This document shows, piece after piece, positions 19,904-28,455 of a DNA stretch of 64,000 nt. Within the stretch, counting starts at the first letter, position 1. Every line of letters starts with the position of its first letter. The notes under the pieces are model-generated. The model was given only the letters and a program-made list of their open reading frames with translations. It searched no databases and was not told where the DNA came from. The stretch spans positions 1-64,000 of the forward strand of contig JAZKIW010000006.1 of NCBI GenBank assembly GCA_040384625.1, read 5' to 3'. Source of the stretch: CADEEN01 sp040384625 (GTDB lineage Bacteria; Pseudomonadota; Gammaproteobacteria; Burkholderiales; Burkholderiaceae_C). A program made the position numbers and the translations under genes.

Positions 19904-21529
19904 TCAGGCGGGCAGGCGATGGCCCTTGAGCTGTTCACGTAGCTTGTTCTTCTGCATCTTTCCAGTGGCCCCGAGGGGAATCGCATCGACGAAGACCACA
20001 TCGTCGGGCACCTGCCACTTGGCCACCTTGCCTTCGTAGAACTGCAGCAGCTCGTCGCGCGAGACCTCGGCCCCGGGCTTCTTCACCACCACCAGCAGCG
20101 GGCGCTCGTCCCACTTCGGGTGCGGCATCGCGATGCAGGCGGCCATCGCCACCGCCGGGTGGGCGACCGCCACGTTTTCGATGTCGATCGAACTGATCCA
20201 CTCGCCGCCCGACTTGATCACGTCCTTGCTGCGGTCGGTGATCTGCAGGAAGCCGTCGGCGTCGATCGAGGCCACGTCACCGGTCGGGAACCAGCCGTCG
20301 ATCAGCGGGTCGCCCCCCTCCGCCTTGAAGTAGCTGGCCACGACCCACGGGCCCTTGACGTGCAGATCGCCACTGGCCATGCCGTCCCAAGGCAGCTCGC
20401 GGCCCTCGGGGTCCACGATGCGCATCTCGACGCCGTAGACCGCGCGGCCCTGCTTAGCCATGATCGCCAATTGGGCGTCTGCATCGAGCTCGGTCTGGGC
20501 CAGCTTCAGCTTGCACACGGTGCCCACCGGCGACATCTCGGTCATGCCCCAGGCATGCAGCACAGTGACGTCGTAGTCGTCGCGGAAGGACCGGATCATC
20601 GCCGGCGGACAGGCCGAGCCGCCGATCACGGTGCGCCGCATGTGAGTGAACTTGAGGTCGTTCTGGCGCACATGGTTGAGCAGCATCAGCCACACCGTGG
20701 GCACGCCGGCGGCCATCGTCACCTTTTCCGATTCGAGCAGTTCGTAGACCGACTTGCCGTCCAACGCCGGGCCCGGGAAGACCAGCTTGGCCCCGGTCAT
20801 CGCCGCCGCATACGGCAGGCCCCAGGCATTGACGTGGAACATCGGCACCACTGGCAGGATGCAGTCGCGCGCCGACAGGCTGAGCGAATCGGGCAAGGCC
20901 ACGGCCCAGGCATGCAGCAGAGTCGAGCGGTGGCTGTACAGGGCGCCCTTGGGGTTGCCCGTGGTGCCGCTGGTGTAGCACAGCGTGGCGGCGCTCTTCT
21001 CGTCGAACGCCGGCCACGTGTAGCTGTCGCTCTCACGGCCTATCCAGGCTTCGTAGCTCTGCAGGCCGTCGATGCCGCTGTCTGCGGGCAGCTTGTCGGC
21101 GTCGCAGAGCGCGATCCAGTGCTGCACGGTCGTGCACTGGCGCCAGACGGCCTTGATGATCGGCAGGAACGTCAAGTCGAAGGCGATCACCCGGTCTTCG
21201 GCATGGTTGGCGATCCAGACCACCTGGTCGGGTGAAAGGCGCGGATTGAGCGTATGCACGACGCGGCCACTGCCTGAGATGCCGAAATACAGCTCGTAGT
21301 GGCGGTAGCCGTTCCAGGCCAGCGTCGCGACGCGCTCGCTGAAACCTAGGCCCAGACGGTCCAGCGCGGCGGCAACCTGGCGTGAACGCGCCGCGGCTTC
21401 ACGGTAGGTGTAACGATGGATGTCGCCCTCGACCCGGCGCGAGACGATCTGGGCATCGTGATGGTGGCGGCCGGCGAACTCGATCAGGCTCGAGATCGAG
21501 AGCGGTTGGTCTTGCATCAGGCCAAGCAT
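19904..21529 (-). CDS. Fatty-acid--CoA ligase (AlkK-like acyl-CoA synthetase)
   Basis: A 541-residue ANL-superfamily adenylating enzyme. The P-loop-like YTSGTTGNPKG (residues 185-195), the WGMTEMSP motif, the DRSKDVIKSGGEWIS hinge and the C-terminal Lys in GATGKMQKNKL are all present. It matches medium/long-chain fatty acyl-CoA synthetases of the AlkK type, which convert free acid, ATP and CoA to acyl-CoA in the cytoplasm. Its place upstream of a Liv-type importer and a beta-oxidation operon fits activation of the imported acid. A 7-base inverted repeat lies in the divergent promoter region shared with selO. Confidence 0.92.
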   Translation of the reverse strand: MLGLMQDQPLSISSLIEFAGRHHHDAQIVSRRVEGDIHRYTYREAAARSRQVAAALDRLGLGFSERVATLAWNGYRHYELYFGISGSGRVVHTLNPRLSPDQVVWIANHAEDRVIAFDLTFLPIIKAVWRQCTTVQHWIALCDADKLPADSGIDGLQSYEAWIGRESDSYTWPAFDEKSAATLCYTSGTTGNPKGALYSHRSTLLHAWAVALPDSLSLSARDCILPVVPMFHVNAWGLPYAAAMTGAKLVFPGPALDGKSVYELLESEKVTMAAGVPTVWLMLLNHVRQNDLKFTHMRRTVIGGSACPPAMIRSFRDDYDVTVLHAWGMTEMSPVGTVCKLKLAQTELDADAQLAIMAKQGRAVYGVEMRIVDPEGRELPWDGMASGDLHVKGPWVVASYFKAEGGDPLIDGWFPTGDVASIDADGFLQITDRSKDVIKSGGEWISSIDIENVAVAHPAVAMAACIAMPHPKWDERPLLVVVKKPGAEVSRDELLQFYEGKVAKWQVPDDVVFVDAIPLGATGKMQKNKLREQLKGHRLPA

Positions 21530-21640
21530 GGCGTCTCCGTGGGTTCCGACAGGCAGTATTGGCAGCCGCCTGCAGGCCTGTCAAAGCGTGATTCCCCCAC
21601 CCGCGCGGGCGCATTCGCGCAGCGCCGACAATACGGCCCC

Positions 21641-23125
21641 GTGAATGCCCCTGAATCGATCGTTCCCGCCACGTCGCCGCTCTGGCGCGGCGCCAGCTTT
21701 CTGCAGGGCCTGGGTGGCGCTTTCGGCACCGACCTGGCATCGCAGCCGATGCCAGCGCCGCAGTGGGTGGCGCGCAGCGCTAGCCTGGCGCAAAGCCTCG
21801 GTCTGTCCGGCTGGCTTGACTCCGATGACGCGCTCGCCGTGCTCTCCGGCTCACGCACTCCAGCCGGCTCGCAGCCACATGCCTCGGTCTACTCGGGGCA
21901 CCAGTTCGGCGTCTGGGCCGGCCAGCTGGGCGACGGCCGGGCACTGATGCTGGGCGAAATCGAGACCCCTTCAGGCCCGATGGAAGTGCAGTTGAAAGGC
22001 AGCGGCCTGACGCCCTACTCGCGCATGGGCGACGGCCGCGCGGTGCTGCGCTCTTCGATCCGCGAGTTTCTCGGGTCGGAGGCGATGCATGCGCTGGGCA
22101 TCCCGACCACGCGCGCCCTGGCTGTCGTGGGCTCGCCGCTGCCGGTGCGTCGCGAGACGTTGGAGACGGCAGCGGTGGTGACACGCGTGGCGCCGAGCTT
22201 CCTGCGCTTCGGACACTTCGAGCACTTCGCGCACACAGCCAACGACCCGGCAGCCTTGCGGCACTTGCTCGATGCCACGCTTGCGCGCTACTTCCCGCAA
22301 CTGCAGGGCGCGGCCGAACCGGCCGCGGCACTGCTGACCGAGGTCGCGCTGCGCACGGCGCGCCTGATGGCGCAGTGGCAGGCGGTGGGTTTCTGCCATG
22401 GTGTGATGAACACCGACAACATGTCCCTGTTGGGCTTGACGATCGACTACGGCCCGTTCGGGTTCCTGGACGCCTTCGACCCGGGCCATGTCTGCAACCA
22501 CAGCGACCACCAGGGCCGCTACGCCTACGCGCGGCAGCCGGGCGTGGGATTCTGGAACCTGCATGCCTTGGCGCAGGCGCTGCTGCCGGCCGTCGCAGGC
22601 CCGGCCGAAGCGGCGAGCGAACGCTTGCTCGCCGCTCTCGAACCCTACAAGGCCGAGTACGCCCGCTCGATGCTGGCCGCGCTGCGCGCCAAGCTCGGCC
22701 TGGCGACCGAAGACGACGACGACCAGGTCCTGATCGACGACCTGCTGCGCCTGATGGCCGCCGACCATGCCGACTTCACGATCACGTTCCGCCGCCTGGC
22801 GGGGCCCGACAACGCCACGCGCGATGTCTTCATCGACCGCGAAGCCTTCGATGCCTGGACCCTGCGGTACCGCGCGCGGCTGGCCCTGGAGAACAGTGTC
22901 GACGACGAGCGCCGCCTGCGCATGAACCGCGTCAACCCGAAGTTCGTGTTGCGCAACCACCTGGCGCAAACCGCCATCGAGCGCGCAGACCAAGGCGATT
23001 TCGGCGAAGTGCAACGGCTGCTGAAAGTTCTCGAGCGTCCGTTCGACGAACAGCCCGAACACGTGGCTTATGCCGACCATCCGCCCGCCTGGGCGCAACA
23101 GATCGAAGTCTCCTGCTCCTCATGA
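21641..23125 (+). CDS. selO: Protein adenylyltransferase SelO (YdiU/UPF0061)
   Basis: A 494-residue pseudokinase-fold AMP transferase that attaches AMP to Ser/Thr/Tyr of proteins. Family landmarks are YSGHQFGVWAGQLGDGRA, QLKGSGLTPYSRMGDGRAV, SSIREFLGSEAMHALGIP, GFCHGVMNTDNMS and DYGPFGFLD (metal-binding Asp). A Cys is third from the C-terminal end (ending SCSS), the place where vertebrate SelO carries selenocysteine. The start is GTG at 21641, fixed by the family N-terminus; there is no clear Shine-Dalgarno and an in-frame extension upstream overlaps the divergent acyl-CoA synthetase. Its stop overlaps the msrB ATG, linking it to redox repair. Confidence 0.92.
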   Translation: MNAPESIVPATSPLWRGASFLQGLGGAFGTDLASQPMPAPQWVARSASLAQSLGLSGWLDSDDALAVLSGSRTPAGSQPHASVYSGHQFGVWAGQLGDGRALMLGEIETPSGPMEVQLKGSGLTPYSRMGDGRAVLRSSIREFLGSEAMHALGIPTTRALAVVGSPLPVRRETLETAAVVTRVAPSFLRFGHFEHFAHTANDPAALRHLLDATLARYFPQLQGAAEPAAALLTEVALRTARLMAQWQAVGFCHGVMNTDNMSLLGLTIDYGPFGFLDAFDPGHVCNHSDHQGRYAYARQPGVGFWNLHALAQALLPAVAGPAEAASERLLAALEPYKAEYARSMLAALRAKLGLATEDDDDQVLIDDLLRLMAADHADFTITFRRLAGPDNATRDVFIDREAFDAWTLRYRARLALENSVDDERRLRMNRVNPKFVLRNHLAQTAIERADQGDFGEVQRLLKVLERPFDEQPEHVAYADHPPAWAQQIEVSCSS

Positions 23126-23556
23126 CCATGAACAAGCCCCACGACCACGACGACCCGCGTTACGCGGTGAAGAAGACCGATGCCGAGTGGCGTGCCGCGC
23201 TCGACCCGATGCAGTACCAGGTGGCGCGTCACGCCGCCACGGAGCGGGCGTTCAGCGGCAAGTACTGGGACCACACCGAAGCCGGCAAGTACAACTGCGT
23301 CGGCTGCGGCACGCCCCTGTTCGACTCGGGCACCAAGTTCGATGCTGGATGCGGCTGGCCGAGCTACTTCGAACCGATCAACAGTGAGGTTGTCGAGCGT
23401 GTGGTCGACAAGAGCCACGGCATGGTGCGGGTCGAGGTCCGGTGCAACAAGTGCGGTTCGCACCTGGGCCATGTCTTCGAAGACGGCCCGGAGCCCACCG
23501 GCGAGCGCTTCTGCATCAATTCCGCTGCGATCGACTTCAAGCCGAAATCAGAATGA
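23122..23556 (+). CDS. msrB: Peptide-methionine (R)-S-oxide reductase MsrB
   Basis: A 144-residue enzyme reducing methionine-R-sulfoxide in proteins. Zinc-binding pairs Cys59/Cys62 and Cys108/Cys111 and the catalytic Cys131 in RFCINSAA are present; Cys77 in GCGWPSY is a candidate resolving residue. No signal peptide, so cytoplasmic. The ATG at 23122 overlaps the selO stop (ATGA); a second ATG at 23128 is an alternative start. Its own stop overlaps the yciB start, so selO, msrB, yciB and bolA are translationally coupled. Confidence 0.95.
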   Translation: MTMNKPHDHDDPRYAVKKTDAEWRAALDPMQYQVARHAATERAFSGKYWDHTEAGKYNCVGCGTPLFDSGTKFDAGCGWPSYFEPINSEVVERVVDKSHGMVRVEVRCNKCGSHLGHVFEDGPEPTGERFCINSAAIDFKPKSE

Positions 23557-24191
23557 AGCTGCTGGCCGACTTCCTGCCGATCATCCTGTTCTTCGCAGCG
23601 TTCAAGTTCGCCGGCAGCGACAAGGACGCCGCGGCCGCCTTCGCCTCCGAGCACTTCGGCTTCCTGGTCTCCGGCGGCACGGTCGGTCCCGACGAGGCCC
23701 CCGTTCTGCTGGCCACACTGGTGGTGATCATCGCCACCCTGGCCCAGGTGCTGCTGCTGAAACTACGCGGCCGCAAGGTCGACACGATGCTCTGGGTCAG
23801 CCTGGTGCTCGTCGCGGTGCTGGGCGGGCTAACGATCTGGTTCCACAGCGAGACCTTCATAAAGTGGAAGCCGACCCTGCTCTACTGGGTGATGGCCGGC
23901 GCCTTTCTGCTCGGCCCCCTGCTCTTCGGCAAGAACTTGTTGCGCCTGTTGCTCGGCGAGCAGCTTCAGTTGCCAGACGCGGTCTGGCAACGCCTGAACT
24001 GGGCCTGGGTCGGATTCTTCGCCGCGATGGGCGCGCTGAACCTGTGGGTGGCGTACACCTTCTCCACCGACACCTGGGTCAATTTCAAGCTCTTCGGCGG
24101 CATCGGCCTGATGCTGGTCTTCACGATTGCGCAGGGCCTGTACCTCAGCCGCCATCTGCCCGACGAGCCGGCGGCCAAGGAAAACCCGTGA
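23553..24191 (+). CDS. yciB: Inner membrane-spanning protein YciB (septation protein A)
   Basis: A 212-residue polytopic membrane protein with the IspZ/YciB landmarks: MKLLADFLPIILFFAAFK at the start, FIKWKPTLLYWVMAGAFL in the middle, and LNWAWVGFFAAMGALNLWVA and WVNFKLFGGIGL near the end. Five or six membrane helices are apparent. YciB influences cell envelope synthesis and septation. Somewhat longer than E. coli YciB owing to an insert after the first helix. It overlaps msrB at its start and bolA at its end (GTGA). Confidence 0.93.
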   Translation: MKLLADFLPIILFFAAFKFAGSDKDAAAAFASEHFGFLVSGGTVGPDEAPVLLATLVVIIATLAQVLLLKLRGRKVDTMLWVSLVLVAVLGGLTIWFHSETFIKWKPTLLYWVMAGAFLLGPLLFGKNLLRLLLGEQLQLPDAVWQRLNWAWVGFFAAMGALNLWVAYTFSTDTWVNFKLFGGIGLMLVFTIAQGLYLSRHLPDEPAAKENP

Positions 24192-24463
24192 CCACGGTCA
24201 GCGCCGACAGGGTCGAGGCGGCGCTGCGCGCAGCCCTGCAACCGACGGCGCTCGAAGTGGAGGACGACAGCCACCTGCACGCCGGTCATGAGGGCGCCAA
24301 GGAAGGCCGGCACTTCACGGTGCGTGTGACCAGCGACGCCTTCGCCGGCCTCTCGCGCGTGGCGCGGCATCGCCTTGTGTATGATGCCCTGCGCTCGCTC
24401 GTCGCCGAGGGTATTCATGCGCTGGCCATCGTTGCCCGCACGCCCGCCGAGCCTCCTCGCTGA
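24188..24463 (+). CDS. BolA family transcriptional/iron-sulfur regulator
   Basis: A 91-residue BolA-fold protein: VEAALRAALQPTALEVEDDS, then HAGHEGAKEGRHFTVRVTS and the RLVYDALRSLVAEGIHALAI helix with the usual conserved His. BolA proteins pair with monothiol glutaredoxins in Fe-S handling and can bind DNA. The start is GTG at 24188, overlapping the yciB stop as GTGA; this start gives the family-length protein. Seventy-eight bases separate it from ppiC. Confidence 0.92.
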   Translation: MTTVSADRVEAALRAALQPTALEVEDDSHLHAGHEGAKEGRHFTVRVTSDAFAGLSRVARHRLVYDALRSLVAEGIHALAIVARTPAEPPR

Positions 24464-24541
24464 GCGCATTCCCTCCGCTTTCTGATTCCCCGTTCCTGCC
24501 GCCGCCCTGGCGCGCCCCCTGCTCTCGAAAGGCAAGATCCC

Positions 24542-25339
24542 ATGTCCCAGAAATCCCTCGCCGTGCTCGTGCTCGCCATGGCCCTTGGCGGCGCCGCATC
24601 GGCGCAGAACGTTGCCATCGTCAATGGCAAGGCCGTGCCCAAGGCGCGCCTGGACCTGTTGATGCAGCAAGCCAGCCGTGGCGGCCAGCAACCGATCACG
24701 CCCGAACTCGAAGCCCGTGCCCGCGACGAGGTGGTGCTGCGCGAGGTCTTCGCCCAGGAAGCCGAGAAGCGCGGCATCGCCGCCAGTGCCGATTACCGCA
24801 GCCAGATGGAACTGGCACGTCAGACGATCCTGATCCGCGAGCTGTTCGTCGACTACCAGAAGAAGAACCCGGTCAGCGACGCCGAAGCCAAGGCCGAGTA
24901 CGACAAATTCAAGGCCCAGTCCAGCGGGACCGAGTACCGTGCGCGCCACATCCTGGTGGAGAAGGAAGACGAAGCCAAGTCGCTGCTGAAGCAATTGACG
25001 GGCGGCGCCAAGTTCGACGACTTGGCCAAGAAGCACAGCGCCGACAAGGGTTCGGGCGCCAACGGCGGCGACCTGGACTTCGCCAAGTCCGACAGCTACG
25101 TCCCTGAATTCGGCCAGGCCATGGTCGCGCTGAAAAAGGGCGAGACCACGTCGGTACCGGTGAAGAGCCAGTTCGGCTGGCACATCATCAAGCTGGAAGA
25201 CACCCGCGAAGCGCAGTTCCCGGCCTTCGAGGACGTCAAGCCGCAGGTCGTGCAGCGCCTGTCGCAGCAGAAGCTGCAGCAGTTCCAGACTGAGCTGCGC
25301 AAGAAGGCGAAGACCGACTACAAGTTCAGCGAGCAGTGA
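24542..25339 (+). CDS. Periplasmic peptidyl-prolyl isomerase, parvulin type (PpiC/SurA-like)
   Basis: A 265-residue exported foldase. The signal peptide is residues 1-22 (cleavage after ASAQ is likely), followed by a SurA-N-like helical chaperone part (about 25-125) and a rotamase domain (about 130-222) with RARHILVE, FDDLAKKHSADKGS, GGDLDF and FGWHIIKLED. It should help fold outer-membrane or periplasmic proteins. It probably belongs to the same transcript as yciB-bolA, and GAAAGGC lies before the ATG. A hairpin follows the stop. Confidence 0.92.
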   Translation: MSQKSLAVLVLAMALGGAASAQNVAIVNGKAVPKARLDLLMQQASRGGQQPITPELEARARDEVVLREVFAQEAEKRGIAASADYRSQMELARQTILIRELFVDYQKKNPVSDAEAKAEYDKFKAQSSGTEYRARHILVEKEDEAKSLLKQLTGGAKFDDLAKKHSADKGSGANGGDLDFAKSDSYVPEFGQAMVALKKGETTSVPVKSQFGWHIIKLEDTREAQFPAFEDVKPQVVQRLSQQKLQQFQTELRKKAKTDYKFSEQ

Positions 25340-25347
25340 GGCTCTGA

Positions 25348-25367
25348 CCCGCAGCCCCTGCTGCGGG
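25348..25367. terminator. Hairpin between convergent ppiC-like and cytochrome genes
   Basis: CCCGCAG and CTGCGGG form a 7-base-pair stem with a 6-base loop between the stop of the isomerase gene and the stop of the convergent cytochrome gene. There is no T-tract on either side, so it would be a weak or Rho-assisted bidirectional terminator. Confidence 0.45.
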
Positions 25368-25370
25368 CAG

Positions 25371-26645
25371 TCAGTCCACCGGCACGCTGCGAGAGCGCTC
25401 GACCTCGACCGGCCAGGTCGGCGTGGCCTTGTTGCCCCAGGACTGGCGGATGTAGGTCACGACCGCGGCGACCTGTTCGTCGTTCAGGTCCTGGTAGAAC
25501 GGTGGCATGCCGTAGGGGCGCGGGTTGCCTTCCGTGCTCGGCGGAAAGCCGCCGTTGAGCACGATCCGGATGGCGTTGACCGGATTGCGCATCGCGATGG
25601 CTTCGTTGTTGGCCAGCGGCGGATAGATCCGCGGCACGCCCTGCCCATTGTCCTGGTGGCATGAGGCGCAACGGTCCTTGTAGACCTGGGCCCCAGTCTT
25701 CATCATCGCGGCCGTCAGGCCCTCGGGCGGGCCGCTGTGCATCAGTGGCTCGGCCGCCGTCTTCTCGCTCTGCACCTTCAGATAGGTGGCCATCGCCGTC
25801 AGGTCGCTCAGCGACAGCTCCTGCAGGCTGTGCTGCACGACAGCTGCCATCGGGCCGAACACCGCACCGCGCGCTGAGACCCCGGTGCGCAGCAGGTCGA
25901 CGATTTCCTTGATCTCCCAGTCGCCCAGCCCGGTTTCGCGGCTCGAGGTCAGCGACGGCGCGTACCAGTTCTGCAAGGGGATCAGGCCACCCGAGATGTC
26001 GTCCTTGGTCACCGCGCCGAGCATGTTGCGCGTGGCATGGCAGGCATTGCAATGGCCCAGACCGTCGACCAGGTAGGCGCCGCGGTTCCACTCCTTGGAC
26101 TGTTTTGGATCGTCCTTGTAAACACCCTCCTTGAAGTACAGGGTGCGCCAGCCCGCCAGCAACTCGCGCTGGTTGTACGGGAATCCCATCTCGTGCGGCC
26201 GGCTCTTCTGTTTCACGGGCTTCAGCGACATGAAGTAGGCATAGATGGCATCGCTGTCCTCACGCGTCACGAGGGTGTAGTTGTTGAACGGCATGCCCGG
26301 GTAGAGGAAGGAGCCGTCCTTCGACTTGCCTTCGTGCATGGCGCGCCAGAAGTCGTCGGCGCTCCATTTGCCGATGCCGAATTCGGGATCGGGGGTGATG
26401 TTCGGGGTGTAGAGGCGGCCGAACGGCGTCGGCATTTCCAGGCCGCCGGCATAGGCCTCACCACCGCGCACGGTGTGGCAGGCGTAGCAGTCGCCGGCCG
26501 CCGCCAGGTACTTGCCGCGTGCGATGGTCTCGAACTTGGCCTCATTGGTCACGGCCGGAGCCGCGGGCGGCTCCGGCCTGGAGCAGGACGCCGCGCCGAA
26601 CGCCGCGACAAGAAGGGCAAGGATGGGAATGGCGAGGCGCTTCAC
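25371..26645 (-). CDS. Triheme cytochrome c lipoprotein (alcohol/gluconate dehydrogenase cytochrome-subunit type)
   Basis: A 424-residue exported cytochrome with three CXXCH heme sites: C53-C56-H57 (CYACH), C199-C202-H203 (CNACH) and C326-C329-H330 (CASCH). The N-terminus has a signal with lipobox-like GAASC, so it is probably anchored to the membrane. Layout and the segments LYTPNITPDPEFGIGKWS and MPFNNYTLVT match the membrane cytochrome subunit of quinohaemoprotein alcohol, aldehyde and gluconate dehydrogenases. No dehydrogenase subunit is nearby, so its electron donor is unknown. The start is GTG at 26645 with AGGAG 5 bases upstream, 8 bases after the diheme gene. Confidence 0.9.
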   Translation of the reverse strand: MKRLAIPILALLVAAFGAASCSRPEPPAAPAVTNEAKFETIARGKYLAAAGDCYACHTVRGGEAYAGGLEMPTPFGRLYTPNITPDPEFGIGKWSADDFWRAMHEGKSKDGSFLYPGMPFNNYTLVTREDSDAIYAYFMSLKPVKQKSRPHEMGFPYNQRELLAGWRTLYFKEGVYKDDPKQSKEWNRGAYLVDGLGHCNACHATRNMLGAVTKDDISGGLIPLQNWYAPSLTSSRETGLGDWEIKEIVDLLRTGVSARGAVFGPMAAVVQHSLQELSLSDLTAMATYLKVQSEKTAAEPLMHSGPPEGLTAAMMKTGAQVYKDRCASCHQDNGQGVPRIYPPLANNEAIAMRNPVNAIRIVLNGGFPPSTEGNPRPYGMPPFYQDLNDEQVAAVVTYIRQSWGNKATPTWPVEVERSRSVPVD

Positions 26646-26653
26646 GGCAACTC

Positions 26654-27364
26654 CTACTTCTTGCTCAGGCCACCGCACTCGAGCGGCAGCTTGAGCGTGC
26701 CGGCCGCCGCCGGCTGGGCATTGGCAGGCACCGGCTGTGCCACCAGCCAGGCCGTGATCGCGCCGATGTCCTCCGCACTCAGCAACTGGGCCACGTCGTG
26801 CATGCAGTCGGGCTTCATCGCGTGCCGCTTGTTGTTCTTCCAGGCCCCCATCTGGGCCGTGATGTACGGTGGGTAGAGGCCGACCAGGCCAGGAATGGCC
26901 GGCTCCAGGCCGGTCAGCGCCTCGCCGTGACAGGCGGCACACGCCGGGAGCTTGCGGGCCGGGTCGCCCTGCCGGACCAGTTGGGCACCGCGCGCCAGCT
27001 CGGCTGCCGAGGCACGTGTCGAAGGCGCCGGATAGTCCGGCTGGAGCTTGGCGTAGTGGTCGGCGATCTCGAGCAGATAGGCGTCCGACAGGTACGCCAC
27101 CATGTAGTTCATGATCGCCGACTCGCGCCGCTTGTCGCGGAAGTTGATCAGCTGGTTGTACAGGTAGCCGGTGGGCTTGCCGGCCAGGCGCGGGTAGTAC
27201 TCGTTCTTGCTAAGGCCTTCGCCTTTTTCGCCATGACAGGCAGCGCAGGCCAGCAGGCGCTGCTCGATGGTGTTGGGCACCGTAGCACCAGCCTGGGCCC
27301 TGCACAGCGCTGGCAGCAGCGCCAGGCCGAGTGCGATCAGCAGCGAAGTGCGCAGCCCTGACAT
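26654..27364 (-). CDS. Diheme cytochrome c (c4/c553-like)
   Basis: A 236-residue periplasmic cytochrome with a signal peptide ending CRAQA and two CXXCH sites, C40-C43-H44 and C142-C145-H146, in two similar halves as in cytochrome c4. The segments YYPRLAGKPTGYLYNQLINF and AMKPDCMHDVAQLLSAEDI are typical. It lies 8 bases upstream of the triheme gene and is very probably its redox partner, passing electrons to a terminal oxidase. The ATG at 27364 follows AAAGGGG; a frame continuing upstream lacks a signal peptide. Confidence 0.9.
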   Translation of the reverse strand: MSGLRTSLLIALGLALLPALCRAQAGATVPNTIEQRLLACAACHGEKGEGLSKNEYYPRLAGKPTGYLYNQLINFRDKRRESAIMNYMVAYLSDAYLLEIADHYAKLQPDYPAPSTRASAAELARGAQLVRQGDPARKLPACAACHGEALTGLEPAIPGLVGLYPPYITAQMGAWKNNKRHAMKPDCMHDVAQLLSAEDIGAITAWLVAQPVPANAQPAAAGTLKLPLECGGLSKK

Positions 27365-27489
27365 GCGATACCCCTTTCCGGCGCCCGGCGCGGGTGGCCC
27401 GTGCGCAAGCGCACTGTCCACGCCCCGCGCTGCCGCGTCAATCGGTGGCGGGCCCGGGCATGCGCCTGGCGCGACGTCGCGCTGGCCGC

Positions 27490-28452
27490 TCAAGCCGCCA
27501 TCGGCACCAGGAAGTCGCGGCTGATCCCCACGCCCAGGTCACCGACACGGTCGAGGAATTGCGTCAGGTAGGCATGCAGGCCGGTGGCCAGGATCTCGTC
27601 GGTGTTGCCGTACTGCAGATCGCTGCGCAGGCGCCCGGCACGGCGCAAGGTCTCGGCGCTCTGGGCGTTGGCCACCAGGGCCAGGTTGGAGACCACCTCG
27701 TTCATGCACGCCGCCAGCGAGCGCGGCATGTCGGGGCGCAGGATCAGCAACTCGGCGACCTTGTCGGGTCGGATTACGTTGCGGTAGACCTTGCGATAGA
27801 CCTCGAACCCGGAAACGGAACGCAGGATCGCGCTCCAGTGATAGAAGTCGACCTCGTGGCCCTCCTTGGCCTGGCCGCCGAAGTAGTCACTGCCGCCCAG
27901 GGCCTGGAACTTCACATCCAACAGGCGCGCGGTGTTGTCGGCGCGTTCGAGGAAGGTGCCGATGCGCAGGAAGTGCAGGGCCTCGTCCTGCAACATGGTG
28001 CCGACCGTCACACCACGCGACAGGTGCGAGCGGGTCTTCACGCGCTCGAGCATCGGCCCCGGGTCGCGCAGCACGGATTCGGCACGCAAGGCCTTGTTGA
28101 ACTCGAGCCAGGTCTGGTTCTGCGTCTCCCAGACTTCGGTGGTCAGCGCACCCCGCACCGCTCGGGCGTTCTCGCGCGCAGCGCGAACGCAGGACAGGAT
28201 CGACGACGAGTTGCTTTCGTCGCGGATCATGAAGTCCATGACATTGCGCGAGCTGACCTCGCCATAGCGCTTGGCGAAGCTGCCGGTCAGCTCACTGATC
28301 GACAGCAGGCCGCGCCAGCCCTGCTCGGCGGCGTCCTGCGACTGCGGCAGCAGCGACATCTCGTAATTGACGCCCAGCATGCGGGCGGTGTTCTCGGCGC
28401 GCTCCATGTAGCGCGCCATCCAGAACAGGTGGTCTGCGGTGCGAGACAACAT
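27490..28452 (-). CDS. Alpha-E domain-containing protein
   Basis: A 320-residue all-helical protein of the alpha-E family (COG2307). It starts MLSRTADHLFWMARYMERAE, the signature also seen inside the fused paralogue at residue 531 (SRTAENLFWLGRYTERTE). The biochemical role is unknown; alpha-E genes nearly always accompany circularly permuted ATP-grasp and transglutaminase-like genes and are proposed to assist peptide or amide-bond synthesis. It starts 3 bases after the ATP-grasp gene and ends the five-gene operon. Confidence 0.9.
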   Translation of the reverse strand: MLSRTADHLFWMARYMERAENTARMLGVNYEMSLLPQSQDAAEQGWRGLLSISELTGSFAKRYGEVSSRNVMDFMIRDESNSSSILSCVRAARENARAVRGALTTEVWETQNQTWLEFNKALRAESVLRDPGPMLERVKTRSHLSRGVTVGTMLQDEALHFLRIGTFLERADNTARLLDVKFQALGGSDYFGGQAKEGHEVDFYHWSAILRSVSGFEVYRKVYRNVIRPDKVAELLILRPDMPRSLAACMNEVVSNLALVANAQSAETLRRAGRLRSDLQYGNTDEILATGLHAYLTQFLDRVGDLGVGISRDFLVPMAA

Positions 28453-28455
28453 GGC

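Noticed and set aside
21548..21582. GACAGGC/GCCTGTC inverted repeat between the acyl-CoA synthetase and selO
   Set aside because: Seven-base arms with a 21-base spacer in GC-rich DNA are likely by chance; position alone is not enough to call an operator.
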